The position numbers were made by a program, and so were the translations under genes. Shown in pieces: positions 55,095 to 64,000 of a stretch of DNA of 64,000 nucleotides. Source of the DNA: Enterobacter pseudoroggenkampii (GTDB lineage Bacteria; Pseudomonadota; Gammaproteobacteria; Enterobacterales; Enterobacteriaceae); the NCBI RefSeq assembly GCF_026420145.1, contig NZ_JAPMLV010000011.1, positions 1 to 64,000 on the forward strand, given 5' to 3'. Each line of letters begins with the position of its first letter. Position 1 is the stretch's first letter. The notes under the pieces were generated by a model, which worked only from the letters and a program-made list of their open reading frames with translations, was not told the DNA's origin and made no database searches.

Positions 55095-56341
55095 GCGCGT
55101 TTACGCCACAATAAAAATACGCCGCAACAGGCGGCGAAATAAACGATATAGGTTGCCATGTAGGCCTGAGCCGCCCCCAGCGCACCGTGCGCGGGTATCA
55201 GCCAGTGTGAAAATGCTGTCAGTAACGCAAACTGGCTAATTTCCGCCAGGATATACAGCCGCAGGGACGCTTTTGCAATCACCAGATAGCCGAAAACGTA
55301 AGCACCCACTTTCAGCACATCGCCCACCAGCTGCCAGGCAAACAGATCGCGCATGGCGGTGAACTTCGCCGAGAACAGCAGCCAGATGGCGACATCACGC
55401 AATAACCAGACGGTAAAGCTGGCAGCTGCAACCGCCGGCAACACGAAGCGCAGCGATCGGAAAATCTCGCGGGTAATATCCTGCCTGGACGTCAGACGCG
55501 ATAATGTTGGCAGCAAATAAACGCTAAAGGAAGCCGTAATAAACTGGAGGTAGGCGTCGGAAATGCTGCTTACGCCTTGCCAGATCCCCACTTCATCCCA
55601 GCTATAATGTGCCGCCAGCAGGTTTCGCATCATCACGTAGGCCACCGGCAGCGTGACGGAGGTAATGAGCGCCATCAGGGTAAATTTACCCAGCTGACTG
55701 GCAAGCACTTTATCCCATTGCGGTTTCAGGTAGCTCAGCGGGATGACGCCCCGACGCATCAGCATAAGCGCCGCAGGCACAACAACCAGCGCCGGGACCA
55801 GCGCCAGCCCAAGCAGCGCGCCTTCATAGCCTCCCAGGCGATAGCAGAAATAGTAGGCAATCACGCCGATGACGCTGCCCAGGATTAAGGCAAGCGCGTT
55901 CCCGGCAGCATCACGAAACCCTTTCATCAGCGCCAGCAGCAGGTTAGCCCAGGCAATGCCCATCTGAACCAACGCCACCAGACGCACCAGCCCCTGGTAA
56001 TGGGTGTGCCCGAACAAGCCCTGGCTGATAGGGGCCGCCGCCAGCAGAAAGATAATCGCCATCAGGGTCGAAAAACCCGTGACCATCGCCGAAGAGGTGC
56101 CCACGACTCTGCGAAGCTGAGCCGCATCATCGTGATACTGCGCAACGTATTTGGTCACGCCGTTGAAGATACCGGCACCAGCCAGCACCCCAAGGACGGT
56201 GACAAGCTGGCGGAAATTACCCGCTAGTCCCACACCAGAGGGGCCAAATGAGACGGCCAGCAGCTTGACGACCAGCAGCCCGGCGCCAATTTTTACAAGC
56301 GTGGACGCGGCGGTCCACACCGATGCTTTTGCCAGAGACAT
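55091..56341 (-). CDS. wzxE: WzxE, ECA lipid III flippase
   Basis: WzxE moves lipid III from the cytoplasmic to the periplasmic face. The 416-residue protein has about twelve membrane helices of the MOP/polysaccharide-exporter family and begins [19 protein letters not shown]. It lies 1 bp after the wecE stop and overlaps wecF by 4 bp. Confidence 0.96.
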   Translation of the reverse strand: MSLAKASVWTAASTLVKIGAGLLVVKLLAVSFGPSGVGLAGNFRQLVTVLGVLAGAGIFNGVTKYVAQYHDDAAQLRRVVGTSSAMVTGFSTLMAIIFLLAAAPISQGLFGHTHYQGLVRLVALVQMGIAWANLLLALMKGFRDAAGNALALILGSVIGVIAYYFCYRLGGYEGALLGLALVPALVVVPAALMLMRRGVIPLSYLKPQWDKVLASQLGKFTLMALITSVTLPVAYVMMRNLLAAHYSWDEVGIWQGVSSISDAYLQFITASFSVYLLPTLSRLTSRQDITREIFRSLRFVLPAVAAASFTVWLLRDVAIWLLFSAKFTAMRDLFAWQLVGDVLKVGAYVFGYLVIAKASLRLYILAEISQFALLTAFSHWLIPAHGALGAAQAYMATYIVYFAACCGVFLLWRKRA

Positions 56342-56342
56342 A

Positions 56343-57473
56343 TCAGCCGAAATAACTCAGAAGGGTATTAATCACCGTACGCTGGTTAACTGGCGCGAGG
56401 TTGTAGAACAGTGGCAGACGAAGCAAACGCTCACTTTCTTTGGTGGTGTAACGGTCTTCACCCGCGAACACCCCAAACGTTTCACCCGCCGGGCTGGAGT
56501 GCAGCGGGATATAGTGGAATACCGCCATAATTTCGGCTTCTTTCAGCCAGGCAATGAGCTGGCTGCGGTCGTCGTTATCGCGCAGCTTGATGTAGAACAT
56601 GTGCGCGTTGTGGACGCAATCAGCCGGAATGGTTGGCAGCTCAATACGCCCGGCTTTGGCCAGAGGCTCAAGGGCATCGTAATAGGTTTGCCACAGGGAG
56701 AGACGCTGCAGGTTGATACGTTCCGCCGCTTCCAGCTGCGCCCACAGGTACGCCGCCTGCAGATCCGCCATCAGATAGCTTGAACCAATATCGCGCCAGG
56801 TGTATTTGTCCACCTGCCCGCGGAAGAACTGGCTGCGGTTGGTGCCTTTTTCGCGGATCACTTCCGCACGCTCCACGAGCGCCCGGTCGTTAATCAGCGT
56901 CGCGCCACCTTCTCCGCCTGCCGTGTAGTTTTTGGTTTCGTGGAAGCTAAAGCAGCCGATGTGGCCGATGGTACCCAGCGCGCGTCCCTTGTAGGTAGAC
57001 ATCACGCCCTGCGCGGCGTCTTCCACCACAAACAGATCATGTTTTTTGGCGATGGCCATGATGGTGTCCATTTCACAGGCCACGCCCGCGTAGTGAACCG
57101 GCACGATCGCGCGTGTTTTATCGGTGATCGCCGCTTCAATCAGCGTCTCATCAATGTTCATGGTATCCGGTCGGATATCCACAAAGACGATTTTCGCCCC
57201 GCGCAGAACAAACGCATTCGCGGTGGAAACGAAGGTATAGCTCGGCATGATCACTTCATCGCCGGGCTGGATATCCAGCAGGAGCGCCGCCATTTCCAAC
57301 GATGCCGTACAGGACGGGGTCAGCAGCACTTTGGCGCTGCGAAAACGCTGTTCCATCCACTGCTGACAGCGACGGGTAAAACCACCGTCACCGCAGAGTT
57401 TGCCGCTGCCCATGGCAGACTGCATATAGTCGAGTTCAGTTCCGACGACGGGTGGTGCGTTAAATGGAATCAT
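56343..57473 (-). CDS. wecE: WecE, dTDP-4-amino-4,6-dideoxygalactose transaminase
   Basis: WecE aminates dTDP-4-keto-6-deoxy-D-glucose to dTDP-Fuc4N with PLP. The 376-residue DegT-family protein has the PLP lysine in FHETKNYTAGGEGG, and VEDAAQGVMSTYKG. The ATG at 57473 fits the family; the open frame extends 32 codons into wecD. It needs a product of RffG/RffH-type enzymes as substrate. Confidence 0.97.
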   Translation of the reverse strand: MIPFNAPPVVGTELDYMQSAMGSGKLCGDGGFTRRCQQWMEQRFRSAKVLLTPSCTASLEMAALLLDIQPGDEVIMPSYTFVSTANAFVLRGAKIVFVDIRPDTMNIDETLIEAAITDKTRAIVPVHYAGVACEMDTIMAIAKKHDLFVVEDAAQGVMSTYKGRALGTIGHIGCFSFHETKNYTAGGEGGATLINDRALVERAEVIREKGTNRSQFFRGQVDKYTWRDIGSSYLMADLQAAYLWAQLEAAERINLQRLSLWQTYYDALEPLAKAGRIELPTIPADCVHNAHMFYIKLRDNDDRSQLIAWLKEAEIMAVFHYIPLHSSPAGETFGVFAGEDRYTTKESERLLRLPLFYNLAPVNQRTVINTLLSYFG

Positions 57474-57477
57474 CTTG

Positions 57478-58155
57478 TCACCTGTATAACCAGTAGGCGG
57501 TGGCGTCGATGTTGGCACCACTCGCAATATAACGTTTAAGCGCGGCGGTGTTGCCCAGTTGGGTCGCAACCCGCAGCGTCACAAGCTGTTGCTGCTGCGC
57601 CCAGTGCAGCGCCGCCTGCATGAGTTTCTCACCCATGCCGCGCCCGGCTAATAAGCCGATACGCGCCTCGCGCTCGTTGAGCTTACGCAGCGAGACGAAC
57701 CCCTGGATTTGACCGTCCCCTGCACGGAAAACCAGGCAGACGTGGTCAAAGGTGCCTTTGACGGCATTCTCTATCCACTGGGCATAGAAACGCCCGCTAT
57801 CGTCAGGTGCATACCAGGGCGCACGAAAGCGGCTCTGCGCAAACGCCCGGGCCGCCATCCGACGCAGCACGGGGATATCCTGTTCCGTTGCAATTTCCGC
57901 GCCGGACGCATCGTGCCGGGTGAGGGTAATGGAAAGATCGACCTCACCTTCAACCAGCTGAAAGCCGTGCTGCTGGAGCGCGTCAAGCAGATCGACGCGC
58001 TCCGCCGGGATCTTCGCCTGCACTCGTTGCCAGGCGATAAAATCCGATTCAGCCAGTACCGGCGCGTCATCGCGCAGACGCACGATGGCCGACGGCAGGC
58101 CGAAAAAAGCACTCTCCCACTGCAGGGACTCGAGTACCCCATTCAGGCTTTTCAA
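57478..58155 (-). CDS. wecD: WecD, dTDP-fucosamine acetyltransferase
   Basis: WecD N-acetylates dTDP-Fuc4N. The 225-residue GNAT protein has the acetyl-CoA-binding region [18 protein letters not shown] and ends TAYWLYR like E. coli WecD (224 residues). The start is TTG at 58153-58155, overlapping the wecC stop as TTGA, with AGGTG about eight bases upstream; this is an unusual start. In E. coli rffG and rffH stand between wecC and wecD; here nothing separates them. Confidence 0.94.
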   Translation of the reverse strand: MKSLNGVLESLQWESAFFGLPSAIVRLRDDAPVLAESDFIAWQRVQAKIPAERVDLLDALQQHGFQLVEGEVDLSITLTRHDASGAEIATEQDIPVLRRMAARAFAQSRFRAPWYAPDDSGRFYAQWIENAVKGTFDHVCLVFRAGDGQIQGFVSLRKLNEREARIGLLAGRGMGEKLMQAALHWAQQQQLVTLRVATQLGNTAALKRYIASGANIDATAYWLYR

Positions 58156-59414
58156 CGCCAGACACCTTTGGTATCCACAATATACTGCTGACGAACGGCA
58201 TCGCCGGACGTCGCTTTAAACTCTTTATGATCTACCAGCAGCACCAGCACGTCCGCCGCCGCCAGCGCGTCATCCAGCGCCGTCAGCGTGCAGTGCCCCG
58301 CCAGTTTTGCCGGTAATTCATGGATATTCGGCTCAACCACCAGCGTTTCGCCCTTGTGCCATTCGGCAATCATCTCGGCAATTTCCATCGCCGGGCTTTC
58401 ACGCAGATCGTCAATATTGGGTTTAAATGCCAGACCAAAGCAGGCAATTTTCAGCTCACTGGCGCGCTTGCCGCTCTCTGCCAGACAATCCGCTACCGTC
58501 GCTTTAACCTGATTGAGCACCCAGTGAGGCTTGCTGTCGTTCACTTCGCGCGCGGTGCGAATCAGGCGCGCCTGCGCCGGATTCTGCGCCACGATAAACC
58601 ACGGATCGACGGCGATACAGTGTCCGCCTACTCCCGGGCCTGGCTGGAGAATGTTGACGCGCGGATGGCGATTCGCCAGGCTAATCAGCTCCCAGACGTT
58701 AATCCCCTGATCGGCGCAGATCAGCGACAGTTCGTTCGCAAAAGCGATATTGACGTCGCGGAAGCTGTTTTCCGTCAGCTTGCACATCTCGGCGGTGCGG
58801 GAGTTGGTCACCACACATTCACCTTCCAGGAAAATCTTGTACAGCGCGCTGGCGCGTTCGGAACAGACGGGCGTCATACCGCCAATGACGCGGTCGTTTT
58901 TAATCAGTTCGACCATGACCTGGCCCGGCAGCACGCGCTCCGGACAGTAGGCGATGTTGATATCCGCCTGCTCCCCCACCTGCTGCGGGAAGCTTAAATC
59001 AGGGCGCGCGTCGGCCAGCCACTGTGCCATCTGCTCGGTAGCACCAACCGGAGAGGTCGATTCCAGGATCACCAGTGCCCCTTTCTTCAGCACAGGTGCG
59101 ATGGATTTTGCCGCCGCCTCGACAAAAGCCATGTCGGGCTCGTGGTCACCTTTAAAGGGTGTTGGAACGGCAATCAGGTAGGCATCTGCTTCCACAGGGG
59201 TCGTGCTGGCACGCAGGAAGCCTCCGTCCACAGCCTCTTTCACCACGCGGTCAAGATCGGGCTCGACAATATGAATTTCGCCACGGTTAATGGTTTCCAC
59301 CGCGCGTGCGTTGATATCCACACCGACAACCTGTTTTTGACGAGAGGCAAACGCCGCCGCGGTGGGCAAGCCAATGTAGCCAAGACCAATGACAGAGATG
59401 GTAGTAAAACTCAT
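58152..59414 (-). CDS. wecC: WecC, UDP-N-acetyl-D-mannosamine dehydrogenase
   Basis: WecC oxidises UDP-ManNAc to UDP-ManNAcA with two NAD+. The 420-residue protein has the NAD motif [14 protein letters not shown], the catalytic cysteine in [14 protein letters not shown], and the C-terminal UDP-binding domain. It overlaps wecB by 4 bp at the start. Its stop codon overlaps the TTG start of wecD. Confidence 0.97.
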   Translation of the reverse strand: MSFTTISVIGLGYIGLPTAAAFASRQKQVVGVDINARAVETINRGEIHIVEPDLDRVVKEAVDGGFLRASTTPVEADAYLIAVPTPFKGDHEPDMAFVEAAAKSIAPVLKKGALVILESTSPVGATEQMAQWLADARPDLSFPQQVGEQADINIAYCPERVLPGQVMVELIKNDRVIGGMTPVCSERASALYKIFLEGECVVTNSRTAEMCKLTENSFRDVNIAFANELSLICADQGINVWELISLANRHPRVNILQPGPGVGGHCIAVDPWFIVAQNPAQARLIRTAREVNDSKPHWVLNQVKATVADCLAESGKRASELKIACFGLAFKPNIDDLRESPAMEIAEMIAEWHKGETLVVEPNIHELPAKLAGHCTLTALDDALAAADVLVLLVDHKEFKATSGDAVRQQYIVDTKGVWR

Positions 59415-60541
59415 AGCGATACCCGATTGTGTTTAAGTGCATGCAAAATACGACCACAAGCCTGCCCGTCGCCATACGGATTATGGGCCCGGCTCATCGC
59501 CTGATACGCTTCATCGTCGTGCAGCAGGCGCGTGACCTCTTCGACGATCAGCTGTGCGTTGGTGCCGACCAGACGCACCGTACCGGCTTTGACGGCTTCC
59601 GGACGTTCGGTCGTTTCACGCATCACCAGTACCGGTTTGCCGAGGGATGGCGCTTCTTCCTGAATTCCGCCGGAATCGGTGAGGATCAGCCAGGCATGGT
59701 TCATCAGCCAGACAAACGGCATGTAGTCCTGCGGTTCGATCAGCAGGACGTTTTCGACGTGGCCCAGAATACGATTGACCGGCTCGCTGACGTTAGGGTT
59801 AAGGTGTACTGGATAGACAATTTGCACATCGTCGTTCTGCGCGGCGATTTCAGCCAGCGCATGGCAGATTTGCTCAAAACCCCGGCCAAAGCTTTCGCGT
59901 CGATGACCAGTGACCAGAATGGTTTTTTTGCCGTTGTGGAGGAACGGATAGCGGGCTGCGAGCTCTTTCTGAAGATCGCTATTTGCCAGGACGCGGTCAC
60001 GTACCCAAATTAACGCGTCAATGACCGTATTGCCGGTCACAAAGATTTTATTATCGGCGATATTTTCACGCAGCAGGTTTTGACGAGAGTTTTCCGTTGG
60101 CGCAAAGTGGTACATCGCCAGATGGCCCGTTAACGTGCGGTTGGCCTCTTCCGGCCACGGTGAATAAAGATTGCCGGTACGCAGCCCCGCCTCAACATGT
60201 CCCACGGGAATTCGCTGGTAGAACGCGGCCAGGCTTGTCGCCACGGTAGTGGTGGTATCACCGTGTACCAGCACCACGTCAGGCTTAAATGACTCCAGGA
60301 TCGGCTTAAGTTCTTGCAGAATGCGACAGGTTATCTCCGTTAACCCTTGCCCCGGTTTCATAATATTGAGGTCGTAATCCGGGACGATGGAGAAGAGGGT
60401 TAAAACCTGATCGAGCATCTCCCGGTGCTGGGCCGTGACGCACACTTTCGCTTCAATATCAGGATCGCAGGCCAGCGCATGAACCAGAGGTGCCATCTTA
60501 ATGGCCTCCGGCCTGGTGCCAAATACGGTTAGTACTTTCAC
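59411..60541 (-). CDS. wecB: WecB, UDP-GlcNAc 2-epimerase
   Basis: WecB converts UDP-GlcNAc to UDP-ManNAc. The 376-residue protein starts at GTG behind AGAGA and has the signatures [38 protein letters not shown] and [14 protein letters not shown]. The length matches E. coli WecB. It is followed by wecC with an ATGA overlap. Confidence 0.97.
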   Translation of the reverse strand: MKVLTVFGTRPEAIKMAPLVHALACDPDIEAKVCVTAQHREMLDQVLTLFSIVPDYDLNIMKPGQGLTEITCRILQELKPILESFKPDVVLVHGDTTTTVATSLAAFYQRIPVGHVEAGLRTGNLYSPWPEEANRTLTGHLAMYHFAPTENSRQNLLRENIADNKIFVTGNTVIDALIWVRDRVLANSDLQKELAARYPFLHNGKKTILVTGHRRESFGRGFEQICHALAEIAAQNDDVQIVYPVHLNPNVSEPVNRILGHVENVLLIEPQDYMPFVWLMNHAWLILTDSGGIQEEAPSLGKPVLVMRETTERPEAVKAGTVRLVGTNAQLIVEEVTRLLHDDEAYQAMSRAHNPYGDGQACGRILHALKHNRVSL

Positions 60542-60597
60542 ATCGATTCTCTTCGATTAGGCGATGAAGGCCGCAGCCTTCATCGTAGACGGCGTTC

Positions 60598-61644
60598 TTA
60601 GTTTTTGCGACGACGCGTTAACGCCACGCCTGCGCCCGTCAGTGCGCCTACAATCCCCCACATGATCATCAGGAATGCACGACGCGGACTATCGCGTTTT
60701 ACAGGTTCTTCAGGCGTTCGCAAATAACGATAGGTCTGAAAACGCGGGTCCAGGGATGGACCGACATTAAGCGTATTGAGCATCGCGCGATTTTGATCGT
60801 AATCGAGGTCAAAATCAGGGCCAACGGCCTTCAGGTTTTCCAGACGCGCCTGCAGCATGGGGCGACCAAGGAGGAACATCTCTGAATCAGGCAGCTCATC
60901 AGCCGGTACGTCCGTTTCAGTACGGGAAATATTGTGCTGTTCCGCAATTTTCAGCGCCTGCTCAATATTGTGTACACGACGAGCAAAAATGGCTTTAGCC
61001 ACCTCTTCCTGACGTTTCACCTGCGCTTTCATCTGGATGGTACGAGCCGCCCAGGCGCCTTTAAGCTCTTCGTTAAGATGGCTTGCGGCACGCTGGCTGG
61101 CAAACGCAACATACTGACGCAACAGGTTGTTGGCATCCGGCGCAGTTTCTGCAATTAGCTTGACGCTGTCATTCACGTTACGCAGCGCATCGCCCGGCAT
61201 AAACTGGATATTGTTAATCAGATCGTCCAGCAGGGCGGCATCGGCTTTGGTGTTATCAACCCGACGCTGCTTGTAGTAATCCGTCTGGGACCAGAAATCG
61301 CGGCGGGTATCCCACGAAGCCAGCTGCATCACAAACTCTTTATAGGCTTCATCCATAACGGAGGCCTGGTCTGGCGTTGCAAGACTGGCTTTGATATCCA
61401 GATTTCGCAGGAATTGCTGCTGGGAATAGTATCCCCCGAGCATGTTAACCGTTGGTTTGTCCGTGATTGCCGTGGCGCTCCACTCTTGTTTTGCAAAGAA
61501 TGTATAGGCCAGCGCTAACAGTGCAAACCCCAGCGCGATCCCGGCAATCCAAAGTTTGCCTGCCCATAACACGCGAAACAAACCCCGAATATCCAGTTCA
61601 TTCTCAGTTACCACTGATTTCGCTCCCGCCAACGGTTGAGTCAT
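60598..61644 (-). CDS. wzzE: WzzE, ECA chain-length regulator
   Basis: WzzE sets ECA chain length with WzyE and is required for cyclic ECA. The 348-residue Wzz-family protein has an N-terminal membrane helix (about 30-50), a long periplasmic coiled-coil region, and a C-terminal helix (about 322-342) before RRRKN. Two ATGs are adjacent; the second gives the E. coli N-terminus MTQP and spacing. Confidence 0.96.
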   Translation of the reverse strand: MTQPLAGAKSVVTENELDIRGLFRVLWAGKLWIAGIALGFALLALAYTFFAKQEWSATAITDKPTVNMLGGYYSQQQFLRNLDIKASLATPDQASVMDEAYKEFVMQLASWDTRRDFWSQTDYYKQRRVDNTKADAALLDDLINNIQFMPGDALRNVNDSVKLIAETAPDANNLLRQYVAFASQRAASHLNEELKGAWAARTIQMKAQVKRQEEVAKAIFARRVHNIEQALKIAEQHNISRTETDVPADELPDSEMFLLGRPMLQARLENLKAVGPDFDLDYDQNRAMLNTLNVGPSLDPRFQTYRYLRTPEEPVKRDSPRRAFLMIMWGIVGALTGAGVALTRRRKN

Positions 61645-61657
61645 CATAGTCCCGGTT

Positions 61658-62761
61658 TTACTTAGTTAATGTTGTATTTTTGCCACTGTTACGACGCATC
61701 CTGCGTTTAAGACGTTTAATAAATCGCGCCACTTTCCATGCGCGCTTAATGCAGTAGCCGTACAGGAAAAATGCCAGCAAGAATAATGCCAACATAACCC
61801 ACTCAGGAATAATATGGGAATATTCTGCAGCTACACCAATCGCGGCTAAAATAGCGGCGGCCAGCGTAATCAGTACAAACGCCTGACGAGATGTAAAACC
61901 CGCACGCATGATGAGATGATGAATGTGTTGGCGGTCGGGAGAAAAAGGACTCATTCCTTTGCGCAGGCGGCGGTACATAATCGCCACCATATCCATTAAT
62001 GGAATGGCAATAATCCACAGCGCTGTTACAGGGCTTATCGGATGGGTCTGGCCCTGAGTGGTTTCAAGCAGGATCCAGATAACCGTAAAACCAATCAGCG
62101 TACTGCCCGCGTCTCCCATAAAGACTTTATAGCGACGGCCCAGCACACCGAGGTTTAAGAGGATATAAGGCAGAATGGCGGCAATCATGGCGAAACACCA
62201 CATTGCCAGACTGTACTGGCCATCAAACCATAAAATAATGCCGATAGCGGCGAACGAGACGGATGACAACCCACCGAGCAGGCCGTCAATGCCATCCACC
62301 ATGTTGAAAGCATTGATTGCCGCCCAGACGGCAAAGAGTGTCAGGAAGAAGCCAAATGGGCCCAGAACTAACTCCCAGGGGCCAAACACATAGCCGAGGC
62401 TTCGCAGATACAGTCCGCCCACAACCATCATCACCACGCCAATGCCCGCCTGAACGGTGGCGCGTATTTTCACCGCGATATCGAACCGGTCATCAAGAGC
62501 CCCGACTAACACCAGGACACCGGCGCAGGCAATGTAGAGGGCGGCATGCGGGATATAATAATCGGCAATACCAAACGTGAAGCAAATTCCTGCGTAAACA
62601 GATATCCCGCCGACTAAAGGAATAAGTCCCTGATGGCGTTTACGAAAATTAGGCTTATCCACCAACCCTATTCGTTTTGCCACCTTACGCGCAATGAACA
62701 AAAAACAGGTTGTGAATAAAAAAATACTGATCAGTTCAGTAACGGCGGTGAATAGATTCAC
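61658..62761 (-). CDS. wecA: WecA, UDP-GlcNAc:undecaprenyl-phosphate GlcNAc-1-phosphate transferase
   Basis: WecA makes ECA lipid I and also primes many O-antigens. The 367-residue protein has about eleven membrane helices and the PNPT-family motifs NAFNMVDGIDGL and VFMGDAGSTLIGF, plus the cytoplasmic HIHH in SPDRQHIHHLIMR. It is the first gene of the ECA operon. The 190 bp upstream, to the rho terminator, must contain the promoter; I see no clear boxes and no JUMPstart/ops element. Confidence 0.97.
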   Translation of the reverse strand: MNLFTAVTELISIFLFTTCFLFIARKVAKRIGLVDKPNFRKRHQGLIPLVGGISVYAGICFTFGIADYYIPHAALYIACAGVLVLVGALDDRFDIAVKIRATVQAGIGVVMMVVGGLYLRSLGYVFGPWELVLGPFGFFLTLFAVWAAINAFNMVDGIDGLLGGLSSVSFAAIGIILWFDGQYSLAMWCFAMIAAILPYILLNLGVLGRRYKVFMGDAGSTLIGFTVIWILLETTQGQTHPISPVTALWIIAIPLMDMVAIMYRRLRKGMSPFSPDRQHIHHLIMRAGFTSRQAFVLITLAAAILAAIGVAAEYSHIIPEWVMLALFLLAFFLYGYCIKRAWKVARFIKRLKRRMRRNSGKNTTLTK

Positions 62762-62953
62762 AATGGATTGCTCTCAACAAATGTTAGTCCCGGAAGTATA
62801 ACCATGAAGCCACAGCCTCAGAAGTAATAAAGATGGCTTCTTACAACTCCCTTTGTATATTTTTCAATCAATTATTTCTTTTGCTGCATAAACGGCCCTA
62901 TTGTCGCACTGACCGGTCAAAATTGGGAGTAGGTGGTACTAGCGTATAGTCCA

Positions 62954-62986
62954 TAAAAGAAAAACGCCACGTAAAAACGTGGCGTT
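62954..62986 (-). terminator. Rho-independent terminator of rho
   Basis: AACGCCACGT (62963-62972) pairs with ACGTGGCGTT (62977-62986) around a 4-base loop. A T-rich tail follows on the minus strand. It lies 17 bp after the rho stop and separates rho from the ECA operon. Confidence 0.93.
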
Positions 62987-63003
62987 CGCTGGCTTTATTT
63001 GCG

Positions 63004-64000
63004 TTACGAGCGTTTCATCATGTCGAAGAAATCGTCGTTGGTTTTGGTCATCGCCAGTTTGTTAATGAGGAATTCCATCGCGTCAATTTCACCCATTGGA
63101 TGAATGATTTTGCGCAGGATCCACATTTTCTGCAGCTCTTCCTGCGTGGTGAGGAGCTCTTCTTTACGGGTACCGGAACGGTTGTAGTCGATAGCCGGGA
63201 AGACGCGTTTTTCAGCGATTTTACGAGAAAGGTGCAGTTCCATGTTACCTGTACCTTTAAATTCTTCGTAAATCACTTCGTCCATTTTTGAACCGGTATC
63301 GATCAGCGCCGTCGCGATGATGGTCAGGCTGCCGCCCTCTTCCACGTTACGTGCGGCACCGAAGAAGCGTTTCGGACGATGCAGGGCGTTAGCATCCACA
63401 CCACCGGTCAATACTTTACCGGAAGCTGGCACGACGGTGTTGTACGCACGCGCCAGACGGGTGATGGAGTCGAGCAGGATGATCACGTCTTTCTTGTGCT
63501 CAACCAGGCGTTTCGCCTTCTCGATAACCATTTCCGCAACCTGAACGTGGCGAGAGGCTGGCTCGTCGAAGGTAGAAGCAACCACTTCACCTTTAACCAG
63601 ACGCTGCATCTCGGTCACTTCTTCCGGACGTTCGTCAATCAGCAGCACCATCAGCACGCAGTCTGGGTGGTTATAGGCGATGCTCTGCGCGATGTTCTGC
63701 AGCAGCATGGTTTTACCCGCTTTCGGCGGTGCCACAATCAGACCACGCTGGCCACGACCAATTGGTGATGCCAGATCCAGAACACGCGCGGTTAAGTCTT
63801 CGGTAGAACCGTTACCACGCTCCATGCGCAGGCGAGAGTTCGCGTGCAGCGGCGTTAAGTTCTCAAAGAGGATCTTATTACGCGAGTTTTCTGGTTTGTC
63901 GAAGTTAACTTCATTGACTTTCAACAGCGCAAAGTAGCGTTCACCCTCTTTAGGAGGACGAATCTTACCTGAAATGGTGTCACCAGTGCGGAGGTTGAAA
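63004..64000 (-). CDS. rho: Rho, transcription termination factor (5' end outside window)
   Basis: Rho is the hexameric RNA-dependent ATPase that ends transcription. The window holds the last 331 codons; by comparison with the 419-residue E. coli protein the first 88 residues are off the right edge. Visible are the end of the RNA-binding domain, Walker [24 protein letters not shown], the Q-loop and R-loop region ([28 protein letters not shown] in part) and the C-terminus [10 protein letters not shown]. An apparent internal start at 63924 is a TTG leucine codon, not the true start. Confidence 0.97.
   Translation of the reverse strand, partial: FNLRTGDTISGKIRPPKEGERYFALLKVNEVNFDKPENSRNKILFENLTPLHANSRLRMERGNGSTEDLTARVLDLASPIGRGQRGLIVAPPKAGKTMLLQNIAQSIAYNHPDCVLMVLLIDERPEEVTEMQRLVKGEVVASTFDEPASRHVQVAEMVIEKAKRLVEHKKDVIILLDSITRLARAYNTVVPASGKVLTGGVDANALHRPKRFFGAARNVEEGGSLTIIATALIDTGSKMDEVIYEEFKGTGNMELHLSRKIAEKRVFPAIDYNRSGTRKEELLTTQEELQKMWILRKIIHPMGEIDAMEFLINKLAMTKTNDDFFDMMKRS

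Noticed and set aside
62762..62952. Possible JUMPstart/ops element upstream of the ECA operon
   Set aside because: I found no GGCGGTAG-type ops core; the ECA operon is not a known RfaH target.

Overview
This is a contiguous piece of core chromosome from a gamma-proteobacterium of the family Enterobacteriaceae. Gene order, protein lengths and protein sequence all closely follow the Escherichia coli interval from an rrn operon (hemG side) to rho. The protein sequences and three local gene-content differences suggest Enterobacter or a near relative rather than Escherichia; the genus is an inference. There is no sign of prophage, insertion sequence, CRISPR array or plasmid material.

Layout from left to right. 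(1) 1-295: leader and tandem promoters P1/P2 of an rRNA operon transcribed leftward out of the window. (2) 296-4288: leftward pepQ-yigZ-trkH-hemG. (3) 4436-7841: fadBA behind a FadR operator. (4) 8001-17906: fre and ubiD, rfaH (rightward), the Tat export operon tatABCD, ubiquinone genes ubiE-ubiJ-ubiB, and rmuC. (5) 18047-25654: udp with a CRP/CytR-type control region, ysgA, an extra GH1 phospho-beta-glucosidase gene, then the divergent metE/metR pair and yigM. (6) 25737-33338: yigL, pldB, rhtB, rhtC, recQ, pldA, yigI, rarD. (7) 33422-40350: corA with its leader ORF corL, SOS-controlled uvrD, and the dapF-yigA-xerC-yigB operon, with lptM just upstream of dapF. (8) 40486-47888: cyaY, cyaA and the divergent hemCDXY operon. 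(9) 48061-50277: an MFS transporter, the small RNA GlmZ with sigma-54-type promoter and GlrR boxes, and four tRNA genes (Arg-CCG, His-GTG, Leu-CAG, Pro-TGG). (10) 50330-62761: yifK and the enterobacterial common antigen (ECA) operon wecA-wzzE-wecBCDE-wzxE-wecF-wzyE-wecG. (11) 63004-64000: 3' part of rho.

How the genes work together. The ECA operon holds everything from lipid I synthesis to polymerisation, except rffG and rffH, which E. coli has between wecC and wecD. Here wecC and wecD overlap directly, so dTDP-4-keto-6-deoxyglucose must come from another locus. Other groups are ubiquinone synthesis (ubiD, ubiE, ubiJ, ubiB), haem synthesis (hemC, hemD, hemG with accessory hemX/hemY), fatty acid beta-oxidation (fadBA), methionine synthesis (metE/metR) and twin-arginine export (tatABC).

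The window is mostly ordinary core genome. I found no convincing undescribed system. The points most worth a second look are the missing rffGH, the two lineage-specific insertions (the GH1 gene and the MFS transporter), the conserved GlmZ control region, the corA leader ORF and the metR/yigM antisense overlap.
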